Below are positions 11,770 to 12,155 of a DNA stretch of 12,155 nucleotides, in pieces. The DNA is from Candidatus Nitrosopumilus sp. (GTDB lineage Archaea > Thermoproteota > Nitrososphaeria > Nitrososphaerales > Nitrosopumilaceae): NCBI GenBank assembly GCA_029860565.1, contig JAOUAY010000028.1:1-12155 (forward strand), written 5' to 3'. Both the position numbers and the translations under genes were made by a program. The notes under the pieces were generated by a model that was not told the origin of the DNA, searched no databases, and was given only the letters and a program-made list of their open reading frames with translations. The stretch's first letter is position 1; every line of letters starts with the position of its first letter.

Positions 11770-12155
11770 AATCCGGTTGATCCTGCCGGACCTGACTGCT
11801 ATCGGATTGATACTAAGCCATGCGAGTCATTGTAGCAATACAAGGCAGACGGCTCAGTAACGCGTAGTCAACCTAACCTATGGACGGGAATAACCTCGGG
11901 AAACTGAGAATAATGCCCGATAGAACACTATGCCTGGAATGGTTTGTGTTCCAAATGATTTATCGCCGTAGGATGGGACTGCGGCCTATCAGTTTGTTGG
12001 TGAGGTAATGGCCCACCAAGACTATTACAGGTACGGGCTCTGAGAGGAGTAGCCCGGAGATGGGTACTGAGACACGGACCCAGGCCCTATGGGGCGCAGC
12101 AGGCGAGAAAACTTTGCAATGTGCGAAAGCACGACAAGGTTAATCCGAGTGGTTT
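11770..12155 (+). rRNA. rrs: 16S ribosomal RNA (5' part)
   Basis: The sequence begins AATCCGGTTGATCCTGCCGG, the conserved 5' end of archaeal small-subunit rRNA, and continues with the universal blocks AAGCCATGCGAGTC, GGCGGACGGCTCAGTAA-like (here GGCAGACGGCTCAGTAACG), GATGGGTACTGAGACACGG and GGCGCAGCAGGCGAGAAA. It is cut by the window end after about 386 of some 1,470 bases. The block contents look like Nitrosopumilus-type group I.1a sequences. The exact mature 5' end is uncertain by a few bases. Confidence 0.97.

Overview
The window comes from a marine ammonia-oxidising archaeon of the Nitrosopumilus type (Thaumarchaeota / Nitrososphaerota, group I.1a). The clearest marker is the start of an archaeal 16S rRNA gene at the right edge (about 11770 onward), whose sequence looks like that of Nitrosopumilus. 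A glutamate-1-semialdehyde aminotransferase-like gene lies divergently upstream of it, the arrangement known from planktonic group I archaeal fosmids. Other lineage signs are the AT-rich composition, TTG/GTG starts, TATA-like boxes about 22-33 bases upstream of several starts (leaderless transcription), and a DnaJ-ferredoxin fusion of the kind described in Thaumarchaeota and green plants.

Layout. Positions 1-1080: membrane-anchored TPR-like surface protein, 5' end cut by the window. 1187-1441 (-): single-domain Lrp/AsnC ligand-binding (RAM) protein. 1685-3021 (+): an M4 metalloprotease with a protealysin-type N-terminus, followed after 23 bases by an emfourin-family protein, the known proteinaceous inhibitor of protealysin. 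Nested alternative inverted repeats sit just before the protease start. 3022-3758: the largest gene-free stretch, holding palindromic elements and a strong TATA box. 3786-4946 (+): exported protein with a CFI-box C-terminal domain. 5097-5989 (+): a tight row of a 55-residue C2H2 zinc finger protein, a one-helix membrane protein and a HIT hydrolase. 7908-5986 (-): a four-gene unit of a SHOCT-domain protein, two single-domain cupins and the DnaJ-ferredoxin protein. 7991-8698 (+): unrecognised protein. 9662-8693 (-): a 36-residue small protein, then a seven-repeat TPR protein. 9738-10094 (+): unrecognised small protein. 11403-10105 (-): GSAM-like aminotransferase. 11404-11769: rRNA promoter and leader. 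11770-12155: 16S rRNA, partial.

How the genes may work together. The protease-inhibitor pair reads as a self-contained module: an enzyme without a visible signal peptide, restrained by a co-encoded inhibitor, with a structured control region in front. The SHOCT-cupin-cupin-DnaJ-Fer unit is close enough to be one transcript and hints at a stress or iron/redox protein-quality function, but that is inference. Convergent genes are packed to the limit: HIT and DnaJ-Fer share the four bases CTAG as both stop codons, and the 235-residue protein and the TPR protein overlap by six bases.

I see no insertion sequence, CRISPR array, tRNA or phage gene.
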